From: JBOCEF01 sp047610385
Lineage (GTDB): Bacteria > Pseudomonadota > Alphaproteobacteria > Rhodobacterales > Rhodobacteraceae
Reading direction: 5' to 3'
DNA: 59,608 nt
NCBI GenBank assembly: GCA_047610385.1
Contig: JBLGAC010000023.1
Coordinates: 1-59,608 of the forward strand
Below the pieces are notes generated by a model that did no database searches, was not told the origin of the DNA, and saw only the letters and a program-made list of their open reading frames with translations. The position numbers and the translations under genes were made by a program. Below, piece by piece: positions 42,247-51,361 of this stretch. Positions within the stretch are counted from its first letter, which is position 1. Each line of letters begins with the position of its first letter.

Positions 42247-43942
42247 AGGCGGCGCGCCGCGCGGTGTCATGCGCCGAAAGGCGGAAGGCGGCGGTCAGCG
42301 CTTCAAGCGTGGCGATCTGCTGCGCCAGCCCGATCACCGCCTGCGATGTGCGTTCGGCGGTTGTGGCGTTTTCCTGCGTGATCGTGTCCACATGGGCCAC
42401 TGAGCGGTTCACCTCCGCCAGGCCGGTTGACTGTTCGTGGCTTGCCAGAACGACCTCGCCGATGCCCGTTTCCAGCTCAGTGATAGAGCGGCGGATGCCC
42501 CCCAGCGCCTCACCGGTTTTGCGCACCAGTGACGCGCCTTTGGTGACATTCTGGCTGCTCTCGGTGATCAGCACGGTGATGTCGCGCGCCGCATCGGCGG
42601 AGCGTTGCGCGAGGGTCCTGACCTCAGCGGCCACCACCGCAAAGCCTTTGCCAGCCTCGCCGGCCCGCGCCGCTTCGACCGCGGCATTCAGCGCCAGAAG
42701 GTTGGTCTGGAATGAGATTGATTCGATCACCGCAATGATCTCCGTGATGCGCGAGGAGCTTTTTTCGATCTGCTCCACCGCCTCCACCGCGCGCTGCACC
42801 GTCTGCTCACCATCGCCGGTCTGGCGGCTGACCTCGCTCGCGCGCGTTTCGGCCTGTGACAGTCGCTGGTCGTTGGAACTGACGGAGGCGGACATCTCCT
42901 CCATCGCGGCGGCGACTTCTTCAAGCGTCGCGGCCTGGCTTTCGGAGCGCCGCGCCAGCTGGTCGGCCGATCCGGTCAGCTCGCTGCTCACGCCCACCAC
43001 GTCCTGCAACAGGCTGCGGATTTCGGCGATCATGTCGCCCAGCTGTTCGCCAGTGCGGTTTGCGTTGGTTTGCATTTTGGCAAAGGCACCTTTGCGTGCG
43101 CCGACGATGCGCGCGGTCAGGTCGGCATGGGCGTAGGCATCCAGCACCGCGCCCAGATCGTCAAACTGCGCCTCAATCGTGCCCAGCAGACCGTTGACCG
43201 AGGCCACCAGGTCATTGAGCATCGGTTCATCAAACTTGCTGTCAATTCGGCGCGACAGGTTGCCTGCTTCTGCATCCGACACCGCCGCGCCCAGCACATC
43301 GCGCAGATCTGACAGCATCGCCTTGCGCGCCGTGGTTGCGGCTTGGGTGGTGGCGACCACTTTTTCGCGTGAACGCTCAGCCTGCTGCGCCAGGTCTTCT
43401 GATTGCGCTGCGGCGGCCTGCATCCTTGCGCCTTGGGCCTGGCGCATTGAGACCATCCAGATCAGTGCCCCGGCCTCAGCCATTAAAATGACCGCGTGGA
43501 TCACCGTGCGCCCCAGATCAGACCCGCCGGGCCAGATCAGTTCGGGCGCAAGAAAGTTGAACGCCAGATGGTGCACAGCAACCGCGCCAGCCCCGGCAAT
43601 GATCGCGGGAATGCTGGCCAGCAGCGTCAGAATCGCGAGCATGGCGAAGAAATACATGTGCATGTCGACCTGCCAGGCTTGGCCAGCCTGCGTCGCGGTC
43701 ACCACGGCCACCTGCACCATCAACGCGATCGACAGCGAGATGCGCGCGCGCACCGGGTCCATCATGCGGTCGATTTCAGCGATGGCGGACGCGATCAGCG
43801 ACACCGCCACGCACCAAAGAACTGGCGCGTCGCCTATCCACGCGATCAACCCTATGGCTGGTGCGTGCAGCCATGACGCGGTCATCAGCGTGCGGCCCAC
43901 GCCCAGCCCGGCATCGTCACCATCGGTCATGTTGGTCAGCAT
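42245..43942 (-). CDS. Methyl-accepting chemotaxis protein
   Basis: A 565-residue receptor. The N-terminal 185 residues hold about six hydrophobic helices with no large periplasmic domain, including HMYFFAMLAILTLLASIPAI and VHHLAFNF; this suggests a sensor of membrane state or a ligand within the bilayer. Two HAMP-like stretches follow (about 225-335). The signalling hairpin tip FQTNLLALNAAVEAARAGE is canonical. It ends in a short tail without a CheR-docking pentapeptide. The start at 43942 has GGGAG upstream and lies three bases after the stop of the small gene before it, so the two are coupled. Confidence 0.92.
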   Translation of the reverse strand: MLTNMTDGDDAGLGVGRTLMTASWLHAPAIGLIAWIGDAPVLWCVAVSLIASAIAEIDRMMDPVRARISLSIALMVQVAVVTATQAGQAWQVDMHMYFFAMLAILTLLASIPAIIAGAGAVAVHHLAFNFLAPELIWPGGSDLGRTVIHAVILMAEAGALIWMVSMRQAQGARMQAAAAQSEDLAQQAERSREKVVATTQAATTARKAMLSDLRDVLGAAVSDAEAGNLSRRIDSKFDEPMLNDLVASVNGLLGTIEAQFDDLGAVLDAYAHADLTARIVGARKGAFAKMQTNANRTGEQLGDMIAEIRSLLQDVVGVSSELTGSADQLARRSESQAATLEEVAAAMEEMSASVSSNDQRLSQAETRASEVSRQTGDGEQTVQRAVEAVEQIEKSSSRITEIIAVIESISFQTNLLALNAAVEAARAGEAGKGFAVVAAEVRTLAQRSADAARDITVLITESSQNVTKGASLVRKTGEALGGIRRSITELETGIGEVVLASHEQSTGLAEVNRSVAHVDTITQENATTAERTSQAVIGLAQQIATLEALTAAFRLSAHDTARRAA

Positions 43943-43944
43943 GG

Positions 43945-44244
43945 TCAGCTCCCACAAAGGAATCGGCTGAAATCACCGTTCAGCACAGCCCACGCGCCGG
44001 ACGCACGCAGCGCCGCCGCGTGGTCGCCATCAGGCGCGTAGGAGGATGCAATGTTGGAAAATCGACCGTCGCGCAGCATGACCCCGCCAGCCTGCGCCAC
44101 AATGTCGGCAGCGGCGCGCCAAGGCGGCGCGATCACGACCACCGGTGCGCCCGGTTCGGGCGGCGGTGCCGCGCCAAGCGCAAGCAGAGGCGGCGCGGTT
44201 GCGATCAGCGCGATCAGCAGCCCTGCGGCAGGGGAAAAAGACAT
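43945..44244 (-). CDS. Small exported protein coupled to chemoreceptor
   Basis: A 99-residue protein with a hydrophobic N-terminal signal or anchor (GLLIALIATAPPLLALGAA, about 7-25). A compact domain follows, with PVVVIAPPWRAAADIVAQAG, GGVMLRDGRFSNIASSYAP and a C-terminal AWAVLNGDFSRFLCGS. I do not recognise a named family. Its stop is followed after two bases by the start of the chemoreceptor, so the two proteins are probably made together, perhaps as a periplasmic partner. Confidence 0.6.
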   Translation of the reverse strand: MSFSPAAGLLIALIATAPPLLALGAAPPPEPGAPVVVIAPPWRAAADIVAQAGGVMLRDGRFSNIASSYAPDGDHAAALRASGAWAVLNGDFSRFLCGS

Positions 44245-44316
44245 CGGCTCAAGCTCCAATCAAGGGACGCTTGATGCCTAACCAGAATGTCTGAACCGAA
44301 CGATAATCACGTGGGC

Positions 44317-45273
44317 TCAGTAGCCGGTGGCGCCCAGGATCATCAGCCAGAACGACACGCTGAACACTGAAAATAGGGTCGCCAGCAGCACTGAGGACGC
44401 CGCCGTCCCGACCGCGCGCATGTACATCGCGGCAAAGACATAGGCGTTCACGCCCGGCGGCATGGACGCTGTCACCGTGGCTGAGCGCACCATTCCCTCA
44501 GACAAATCAAACACTTGTGATGACAGCCCGAAGGTAATCAGCGGATGTATCAGCAAGCCCAGACCCGCGATCATCATCGCTGGGCCAATGCCTTCGCGCA
44601 GCCGATACCGCGTCAACGCCCCACCCAGTGCAAAAAGCCCGACGGGAAGCGCTGCTTGGGCCAGCATTTCGACCCCTTCCTCAATCGGATCGGGCAGAAG
44701 CAGACCGCTGAAATTAAAGAACAACCCGATGGCGATGCCGATGGTCAGCGCGTTGCGGAACATCGCCTTGGCGGTGGCCTTGGTGGTGGCGATCGCACCG
44801 CGACCGTCAGCGCGCGACATCTCCATCGCGGTGATGCCGATCAGATAGCACAGCGGCGCGTGGATCGACAGAATCGCAAAATTCGGCCCCAGCGCCCCGT
44901 CGCCATAGGCGTGCTGCATCACTGGAACGCCCAGCAGCAGCGAATTGGAAAACAACGCCGCGAACCCGATGGCCACGCTTTCGCCCGGGCTGGCGCCGAA
45001 AATCCGCCGCGCACCCAGAACCGCCAGCAAAAAGCATGAGATCGCGCCAGTGTAAAAGCTGATCAGCAGGCGCGGATCAAAACTGTCCCCGATATCAAGC
45101 GCATACATCGCCCGGAACAACAGCACCGGGGCGGCAAGTTGGGTGGTGAAGCTGACCAGCCCGGTCACGGTTTGGTCGCTGATGATGCCGGTCCGGCGGG
45201 TGAACCAGCCAGCACCGACCACGAAAAAGACCGGAATGATGGTTTCAAGCACCAAAAGCAGGCTGCTGATCAC
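44317..45273 (-). CDS. AEC-family (auxin efflux carrier-like) transporter
   Basis: A 318-residue membrane protein with about ten helices in two inverted halves, of the AEC family, which in bacteria exports or imports small carboxylates. The N-terminal LLVLETIIPVFFVVGAGWF and the C-terminal MPPGVNAYVFAAMYMRAVG, with its conserved Pro and Asn, are family marks. Its start overlaps the stop of the MBL hydrolase gene. Confidence 0.88.
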   Translation of the reverse strand: MISSLLLVLETIIPVFFVVGAGWFTRRTGIISDQTVTGLVSFTTQLAAPVLLFRAMYALDIGDSFDPRLLISFYTGAISCFLLAVLGARRIFGASPGESVAIGFAALFSNSLLLGVPVMQHAYGDGALGPNFAILSIHAPLCYLIGITAMEMSRADGRGAIATTKATAKAMFRNALTIGIAIGLFFNFSGLLLPDPIEEGVEMLAQAALPVGLFALGGALTRYRLREGIGPAMMIAGLGLLIHPLITFGLSSQVFDLSEGMVRSATVTASMPPGVNAYVFAAMYMRAVGTAASSVLLATLFSVFSVSFWLMILGATGY

Positions 45274-46100
45274 GCCTGTGCCGTCCAGCCATCGCCATCG
45301 GGTTGGAACGTGATTTGCATGCCGTCATGGGCCGGGTCGACATTGCCTGGGGTTTCGCGCGCCACGGCGTCAAAATCCAGATCCACATGCATGTTGGTGA
45401 TGATCCCGCGGCGCACCTGCGCGCGCACAATCCAGTCCAACGTCTGTTCAAGGTGGCTGTGGGTGGGGTGGGGTTTGTAGCGCAGCGCATCCACGATCCA
45501 GGTGTCAGCGCCGGTCACTTCGTCCCAGGCTTCGTCAGACATTTCAGCCACGTCAGGCAGATAGGCCAGCGGCCCGATCCGGAACCCCAGCGCGTCGATG
45601 GCGCCGTGATTTACCTCAAAGGGGCGAAATTCGATGGCACCGCCCAGCCCGGTGATCGTCACTGGCCCGTCGATGGTCTTGAGGTCAAGGATCGACGGAT
45701 AGGGCGACCCCTCAGGCTGCACGAACGCATAGCCAAACCGGTTCAGCAGCGCGCTTTGCGTGGTGCTGTCGGCCCAGACGGGCAGGCGTCGGCGCATGTT
45801 GAAAACGATCATCCGCAGATCGTCCAGCCCGTGAACATGATCCGCGTGCTCATGGGTGTAGATCACCGCGTCAAGATCGCCGACGCCCGCGTCCAGCAGC
45901 TGTTCGCGCAGGTCGGGCGAGGTGTCGATCAGCACGCGCGTCACCCCTTCGGGCCCGTCGCGTTCCACCAGCATCGAACAGCGCCGCCGCCGGTTGCGCG
46001 GGTTGGTCGGATCGCACGCGCCCCACAGGCCCGACGTGCCCCCAAGCCGCGGCACACCGCCCGATGACCCGCAGCCGAGGATCGTGAACCGAAGGGTCAT
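45270..46100 (-). CDS. MBL-fold metallohydrolase, PhnP-like
   Basis: A 276-residue hydrolase of the metallo-beta-lactamase fold. It starts MTLRFTILGCGSSGGVPRLGG and has the metal motif YTHEHADHVHGLDDLR. The subgroup resembles PhnP-type phosphodiesterases (phosphoribosyl 1,2-cyclic phosphate), but no phn genes are near, so the substrate is open. A zinc-ribbon-like NPRNRRRRCSMLVE follows the start as in that subgroup. ATG 46100 overlaps the tatD stop. Confidence 0.88.
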   Translation of the reverse strand: MTLRFTILGCGSSGGVPRLGGTSGLWGACDPTNPRNRRRRCSMLVERDGPEGVTRVLIDTSPDLREQLLDAGVGDLDAVIYTHEHADHVHGLDDLRMIVFNMRRRLPVWADSTTQSALLNRFGYAFVQPEGSPYPSILDLKTIDGPVTITGLGGAIEFRPFEVNHGAIDALGFRIGPLAYLPDVAEMSDEAWDEVTGADTWIVDALRYKPHPTHSHLEQTLDWIVRAQVRRGIITNMHVDLDFDAVARETPGNVDPAHDGMQITFQPDGDGWTAQA

Positions 46101-46912
46101 TGCGCAGCCTCGCTGGGGTCCGGGCGCCATGCGGCGGCTTTGGCGAACAGGCGGTCGAAATTGGCGGTGGTGGCGGCGGCGAACGCCTCAGCGCTCAGCC
46201 CGAAGGCGCGCGCGCCGATGGCGGCTGTCAGGGCGGTGTAGGCCGGTTCATTGCGTCGGCCGCGATGGGGCGGAGGCGCAAGATAAGGGCTGTCGGTTTC
46301 AACCAGAATGCGGTCCAGCGGGGCGGCCACAAAAATGTCGCGCAGATCGGTGCTTCGGGGAAAGGCCGCGATGCCGGACATTGACAGATAGAACCCCAGA
46401 TCCAGCGCCGCGCGCCCCAGTTCGGCAGAGCTTGAGAAGCAGTGCATCACGCACGCATAGGCGCCTGCGCGGTGTTCTTCGGTCAAAATTCGGGCCATGT
46501 CGTCATCGGCGGCGCGGGCGTGGATGATCAGCGGCAGGCCGGTCTGGCGCGCCGCCTCAATATGGATGCGCAGGCTTTCTTGCTGCACCGCCATGCTTTC
46601 GGCGGTGTAATGATAATCTAGCCCGGTTTCCCCGATTGCCACCATCTTGGGATGCGCCGCGATGGCGACCAGCTGGTCCACCGTGGCCATCGGTTCCTTG
46701 GCCGCTGACATCGGGTGGGTGCCGCAGGCATAAAACACCTCCGGATATGCCTCAGCGATGGCGCGCACGGTTGGCTCTGTGCGCAGCTTTGTGCAGATCG
46801 ACAGCATGCGCGCCACCCCTGCGGCCTTGGCGCGGGCGATGATGTCCGGCAATTCCCCGTCGAAATCGGCGAAATCCAGATGACAATGGCTGTCCACGAG
46901 AATCGGCGGCAT
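46097..46912 (-). CDS. TatD-family metal-dependent DNase/hydrolase
   Basis: A 271-residue TIM-barrel metal hydrolase. The metal-binding start VDSHCHLDFADFD, the central GETGLDYHYTAESMAVQQESL, the histidines in PLIIHARAADDDM and VMHCFSSSAEL, and LVETDSPYLAPPPHRG are all present. Members degrade or repair DNA. It sits in the common order tmk-holB-tatD-MBL hydrolase of alphaproteobacteria. Confidence 0.94.
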   Translation of the reverse strand: MPPILVDSHCHLDFADFDGELPDIIARAKAAGVARMLSICTKLRTEPTVRAIAEAYPEVFYACGTHPMSAAKEPMATVDQLVAIAAHPKMVAIGETGLDYHYTAESMAVQQESLRIHIEAARQTGLPLIIHARAADDDMARILTEEHRAGAYACVMHCFSSSAELGRAALDLGFYLSMSGIAAFPRSTDLRDIFVAAPLDRILVETDSPYLAPPPHRGRRNEPAYTALTAAIGARAFGLSAEAFAAATTANFDRLFAKAAAWRPDPSEAAQ

Positions 46913-46946
46913 CGAGGCGGCTCCGGCAGAGGGTGTTCAGGCAAGA

Positions 46947-48074
46947 TCAGGCGGATGCAGCCCGGCCCGCGGCCGCATCAAGCGCGAGGAACGTATCAAG
47001 GAACGCCTGCGCCGGGTCAAGGTTGACGCCAAGCGCATGGTCAAGCCGCGCCTGAAAAAGCTGCGCCGCCTCAGCCCAGATGCGGGCTTGGGCGGGGCGC
47101 TCCGCCAGGCGGGCCATCAGGCGGCGCTCACCTGGCCCGGCCTCAGCCCCCGGTGGGCCGATGGCGGCGGCGCGCGCCAGCCGCTGGGGCAGCAGGGCGC
47201 CCAGCCGCGCCAACGCGTCGCGCCGCGCCTCAGACCCCGGCCCGGCGGCGCTGTCGGCCAGTTTGTGCAAGGCGGCGCGGTCGATCCCCGGTGCCTGCGC
47301 GAACAGGGCAATCAGGGCGGCGTAAATCTCAGGCCCCTCAGCCGCCGACAGGCGCAGCGCGTCCCCGGCCGATCCGCCCGAAAGTTCCGCAAGGGCTGGC
47401 GATGGCGGCGGCAGATCGGGTGCCGCCGTCGCCACCGCCTTGATCAGCGCATCGGCACCCAAGGGCCGCAGATCCAGCCTGCGGCACCGCGACCGGATCG
47501 TCGGCAGCAACCGCGCGGGCGCATGGCTGATCAGGATCAGCACGCATTTCGCTGGCGGTTCCTCAAGCATTTTCAGGATCGCGTTCGCGGCAGAGGGGTT
47601 CATTTCATCCACCGGATCAACGATCACCACCCGCCAGCCGCCATCGGCCGCGCTCAGCCCCATAAAGCCGTGAAGCGTGCGGGTGTCGTCGACCACGATG
47701 CGGGTGCGCAGGCGCTTCAGCTTGTCGTCCCACCCGCGGCGGATCAGCTTCAGCCGCGCTTCGCCCAGCGACGCGCAGCGCCGAAAAGCGGGCGCATCGG
47801 GGTCCATCAGCAAGGTCTCAGGGATCTGGGGCGCAGGCTTGGCGTTGGGTTCCTGCGCGATCAGCGCGCGGGCCATGCGCCAGGCCAGCGTTGCCTTGCC
47901 GACCCCGCGCGGGCCCGCCAGCAGCCAGCCATGGTGCAGACGCCCGCCGCGCCAGCTGTCCAGAAACTCACGCTCCGCCGCATCCTGCCCGAACAGCACG
48001 CGGGTGCGCCGCGGGTGCGGGGCACCTTCAACCCGGTCAGGCTCAGGAATTTCAATGTCGTAGTCAATCGCCAT
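46947..48074 (-). CDS. holB: DNA polymerase III subunit delta'
   Basis: A 375-residue clamp-loader subunit. The Walker-like GPRGVGKATLAW and the sensor region DPVDEMNPSAANAILKMLEEP, with ISHAPARLLPTIRSRCRRLDL, identify the AAA+ fold. The cysteine zinc site typical of many delta' proteins is reduced here. The ATG at 48074 lies inside the end of tmk (11-base overlap); a longer frame upstream is rejected because it lies within tmk. Confidence 0.92.
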   Translation of the reverse strand: MAIDYDIEIPEPDRVEGAPHPRRTRVLFGQDAAEREFLDSWRGGRLHHGWLLAGPRGVGKATLAWRMARALIAQEPNAKPAPQIPETLLMDPDAPAFRRCASLGEARLKLIRRGWDDKLKRLRTRIVVDDTRTLHGFMGLSAADGGWRVVIVDPVDEMNPSAANAILKMLEEPPAKCVLILISHAPARLLPTIRSRCRRLDLRPLGADALIKAVATAAPDLPPPSPALAELSGGSAGDALRLSAAEGPEIYAALIALFAQAPGIDRAALHKLADSAAGPGSEARRDALARLGALLPQRLARAAAIGPPGAEAGPGERRLMARLAERPAQARIWAEAAQLFQARLDHALGVNLDPAQAFLDTFLALDAAAGRAASA

Positions 48075-48750
48075 GGGCGGGGCTTTCAGGCAGGGCTTCC
48101 GGGTTGCGGCTGAGGAGATCGGCCGCGGCGGCGCGGACGCGGGCGGCAACGGTGTCCATGTCGCCACTGGCGTCGATCAGGCGGCAGCGGTGCGGATGCT
48201 TGGCGGCGATCGCGCGAAACCCCTCGCGGATCCGGGTTTGAAAATCGGCGCCGAGGCTTTCGAACCGCGTTTCGGTCCCCCCGCGCGCAAACCCGCGGGT
48301 CAGGCCAAGGGTGGGGTCGATGTCGAGGATCAGCGTCAGGTCAGGCTCCATACCGATCACCAGCCGGTGCAGGTCCTCAACCAGCGCGGGATCGGCGCCG
48401 GGGGTCCCATCGGCGCGGCCCGCCGACTGGTAGACCCGGGTGCTGTCGGCAAAGCGGTCGCACAGCACCACGGCACCGCGGGCCAGCGCGGGGCGGATGG
48501 TGTGCTCCAGATGATCGCGGCGCGCGGCGTTGAACAGCAACAGCTCAGACACCGGCGACCAGCGGCCCGGCGCGCCTTCGAGCACCAGACGCCGGATTTC
48601 CTCAGCCCCCGGGGCGCCGCCGGGTTCGCGCGTCTCCAGCACCTCGCGGCCCGCTTTGCGCAGATGAACCGCAAGGCGGCGCAGCTGGGTGGTCTTGCCG
48701 CTGCCATCGCCGCCTTCAAAGGTGACGAACACGCCGCGATCAGGGGTCAT
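48064..48750 (-). CDS. tmk: Thymidylate kinase
   Basis: A 228-residue enzyme that phosphorylates dTMP to dTDP. The P-loop FVTFEGGDGSGKTTQLRRL, the REPGGAPGAEEIR motif (ETREPGG), CDRFADSTRVYQ and the lid region LTRGFARGGTETRFESLG are intact. The ATG at 48750 overlaps the dacA stop. Confidence 0.95.
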   Translation of the reverse strand: MTPDRGVFVTFEGGDGSGKTTQLRRLAVHLRKAGREVLETREPGGAPGAEEIRRLVLEGAPGRWSPVSELLLFNAARRDHLEHTIRPALARGAVVLCDRFADSTRVYQSAGRADGTPGADPALVEDLHRLVIGMEPDLTLILDIDPTLGLTRGFARGGTETRFESLGADFQTRIREGFRAIAAKHPHRCRLIDASGDMDTVAARVRAAAADLLSRNPEALPESPAHGD

Positions 48751-49943
48751 TCCGGTGTGCTTTCGGGGCCTGCATCGGGCACCGCATCGGGGGCATCAGC
48801 CGCGGTCAGATCGCGGAGCAATAGCTGCGCGGCGGCTGACAGGCGCGTCAGATACCCGCCGCGCGCGACCGCTTCGGCGGCGACCACGGCGATTTCAATC
48901 GGTTCGGCCTCAGGCGTGCGGATTGTCAGGGTGGCAATCGGTTGACCCGCGGCGATCGGCGCCTCAATCGGGCCGTTCCATGTGATCCGTGCGTCGATCT
49001 GCTTGCGCGCGCCGACGGGCAGGGTGACGACCACATCATCGGCCAAGGTCAGGGTGACCAGCGGGCGGTCGCCGATCCAGACCTCAGCGACGCCGAGGAT
49101 CTGGCCCTTGGTGTAAAGCGTTTCGTTGGTGAACTGCCGGAAGGCCCAGTTGGCAAGGCGCTCAGCTTCTTCGGCGCGGGCCTGCGCGCTGTCGGTGCCG
49201 CCGATCATGAACACGATCCGCCGATCGCCGCGTTTGGCCGACCCGACAAGGCCATAGCCCGCTTCTTCGGTGTGGCCGGTTTTCAGCCCGTCAGCGCCAA
49301 TCCCGAGGGTCAGCAGCGGGTTGCGGTTGCGCTGCTTCACGCCGTCCCATTCAAACTGTTCCTCTGCGAACAGGGCGTAGTGTTCGGGGAAATGTTCGAT
49401 GATCCGGCGTGCCAGCGTCACCAGGTCCCGCGCGCTCATGTACTGGGCGGGGTCGGGCCAGCCGGTGGCGTTGGCGAAATGGCTGTCGTTCATGCCCAAT
49501 TCGGCGGCGCGTTCGGTCATGCGGCGGGCAAAGGCTTCCTCAGTTCCGGCCAACCCTTCGGCCAGCGCGACCGAGGCATCGTTCCCCGACTGCACGATCA
49601 CGCCGCGCAACAGGTCGCGGACCGTCACGCGTTCATTTTCACGCAGGAACATGGTGGACCCGCCCATGGCGAAGGCCTGCGCCGACACCCGGAATTCATC
49701 GTCCAGCGACAGGCGCCCGGCCTCCAGCGCCTCAAAGACCATATTGAGGGTCATGAGTTTTGACATCGACGCGGGCGGAATATGCGCGTCGGCATCCTTG
49801 TTCAGCAACACCGCATTGGTCTGCATGTCGATCATCAAAGCGGCGCGCGCGCGGGTTTCCAGCGCCTCAGCACTGGTGGCAAAGGACAGCGCAAGCAAGG
49901 CGCAAGCCGTCAGGCGAAGGAAGCGCGAAGGGCAAAGGGACAC
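48747..49943 (-). CDS. dacA: D-alanyl-D-alanine carboxypeptidase (PBP5/6 type)
   Basis: A 398-residue periplasmic penicillin-binding protein that trims the terminal D-Ala of peptidoglycan pentapeptides. Signal peptide 1-27; catalytic S59-M-S-K62, the SGN motif (VIVQSGNDASVALAE) and LKTGHTEEAGYG. A C-terminal beta-sandwich and an amphipathic region follow. The start is a GTG at 49943 with GAGAGG upstream; the longer ATG frame gives an improbable signal sequence. Confidence 0.93.
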   Translation of the reverse strand: MSLCPSRFLRLTACALLALSFATSAEALETRARAALMIDMQTNAVLLNKDADAHIPPASMSKLMTLNMVFEALEAGRLSLDDEFRVSAQAFAMGGSTMFLRENERVTVRDLLRGVIVQSGNDASVALAEGLAGTEEAFARRMTERAAELGMNDSHFANATGWPDPAQYMSARDLVTLARRIIEHFPEHYALFAEEQFEWDGVKQRNRNPLLTLGIGADGLKTGHTEEAGYGLVGSAKRGDRRIVFMIGGTDSAQARAEEAERLANWAFRQFTNETLYTKGQILGVAEVWIGDRPLVTLTLADDVVVTLPVGARKQIDARITWNGPIEAPIAAGQPIATLTIRTPEAEPIEIAVVAAEAVARGGYLTRLSAAAQLLLRDLTAADAPDAVPDAGPESTPE

Positions 49944-49993
49944 GGCTGAAGCACCTCTCAGGCGGGGCAGACAAAGACAAAGCGGCGGGCACG

Positions 49994-51085
49994 TCATTGC
50001 ACGGTCAGATAGGCGTCGGCAAACCCGATCTGCACCGCCAGATCGCGGGCACGGCGCGCGGCGAACATATCGTCAAACGGGCCGAGCAGCACTCGGCTGA
50101 GCCGCCCTGCGGGGATCTGCACCACCGTCAGGCCGCGCGCGCGCAGCAGCGCGGCGGCGGTGCCAGCGTTCGATGGCTCGCCGAACGCGCCCACCTGCAC
50201 ATAGGGCGCCGCAGAACTGGGCACCATGGCCACGCGGGTGGCGGGGATCGGCGCGGTGGCCTTAACTGCGCCGGGGCGCTGTGTGGGCGTGGGGGCGTTG
50301 CCGGGCGACAGGGCGGCAAGCGTTCCGGCATCGCGTGGCGGCGCATCTGCGGGTGGCGCCACCCCGGTTGCCGCGGTGGCGGCGATGTCAGGACGAATGG
50401 CAGGGGCAGGGGCAGGGGCTGCGATGACGAACGTCTCAACCGCGCCCGGCGCGGGGGATGCAGGTTTCGCGCGCAGCCCGGTCAGCCGCACCATGGTCAA
50501 CCGCCCCGGCGCCATCCCCAACGCCAGCGCCGCTTCGGCCGACAGCTGGATCACCGGACGCCCCGGCCGTTGATTGAGCCTGAGCGCGGGCAGCCGCATG
50601 CTGCGCCCGGTGTCGAGATTGACGGCCTCAACCACCATAGCGCGCCCGATGCCGGGATGCGCGGCCCAGACGCCGCCCATGGAGGGCAAGCCGTCCCACA
50701 ATGTCTGCGCCTCAGCAAAGAAAAGCGCGGCGTCGCGGATCATTGGCGGTCTGTCTACGCCCCCGGCCACGCCCCCGTCTGCGCCCCCGGCCAGCGCAAG
50801 ATCGTCGGCTGCGCGGGGCTTGTCGGCGGGCAACTGGGCGGCGCGGGCTGGCGCGGCGCCGGGACCCGTGGTCGCAGGCTGCGCCGCGCTGGGGGCCCCG
50901 TTGCCTGAAAGCGTTGCGTTCGCGCGCTTGGCCAGCGCCACGCCCAAATGCGCCTCGGCGCAGGCTGACAGCAGCAGCACGCTGGCCATTGCGGCACCCG
51001 CCGCACCGCGCGTGCGCCCGGTCAAGCCACGGCCACGCCGCCGTTTCGTCTCATGCTGAGCCGTCACGTTTACGCCTCGCTGCAT
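49994..51085 (-). CDS. Lipoprotein with degenerate RlpA barrel and SPOR domain
   Basis: A 363-residue envelope protein. A lipobox LLLSACAE marks a lipoprotein. The central part GRAMVVEAVNLDTGRSMRLP and VIQLSAEAALALGMAPG resembles the second half of the double-psi barrel of RlpA, but the catalytic first half is absent. After a long Ala/Pro linker the C-terminal SPOR domain (YVQVGAFGEPSNAGTAAALL to the end) should bind denuded septal peptidoglycan. Located just before dacA, so both act on the cell wall. It is unlikely to be an active lytic transglycosylase. Confidence 0.8.
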   Translation of the reverse strand: MQRGVNVTAQHETKRRRGRGLTGRTRGAAGAAMASVLLLSACAEAHLGVALAKRANATLSGNGAPSAAQPATTGPGAAPARAAQLPADKPRAADDLALAGGADGGVAGGVDRPPMIRDAALFFAEAQTLWDGLPSMGGVWAAHPGIGRAMVVEAVNLDTGRSMRLPALRLNQRPGRPVIQLSAEAALALGMAPGRLTMVRLTGLRAKPASPAPGAVETFVIAAPAPAPAIRPDIAATAATGVAPPADAPPRDAGTLAALSPGNAPTPTQRPGAVKATAPIPATRVAMVPSSAAPYVQVGAFGEPSNAGTAAALLRARGLTVVQIPAGRLSRVLLGPFDDMFAARRARDLAVQIGFADAYLTVQ

Positions 51086-51203
51086 CGAACAAATGATCCC
51101 GAGGGAACGCTACATGACCGGCGCCGTGAAGAAAACCCGCCCCCGTTCGCGCCGGGCCTGACCCGGCAACTTGGCGCGCACGCGCCGATCGTGCGCGCTG
51201 GCA

Positions 51204-51233
51204 CCTTGTGACCGGGCGCCTTGTGACCGGGCG
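51204..51233. repeat. 15-bp perfect tandem duplication upstream of pyrG
   Basis: CCTTGTGACCGGGCG occurs twice without a gap (51204-51218, 51219-51233) in the leader region between the SPOR gene and pyrG. A small inverted repeat GGAAT/ATTCC follows at 51235-51249. No function can be assigned; the 276-base gap probably holds the divergent promoters. Confidence 0.7.
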
Positions 51234-51361
51234 GGGAATCCCCTATTCCGCGGTTCCGTGCATAAGGCTATCATGGCGCGGCCCCGGCGGTCGCCTCAGG
51301 GTCCGATGACGTATGGCGCGGCAAACGCGCGCAAAACGACAAAACACGGGGCAATTCGGAT

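Noticed and set aside
41967..43136. A 389-codon forward frame antisense to the chemoreceptor
   Set aside because: No ribosome site or domain, Ser/Ala-rich composition, and the opposite strand carries a canonical receptor.
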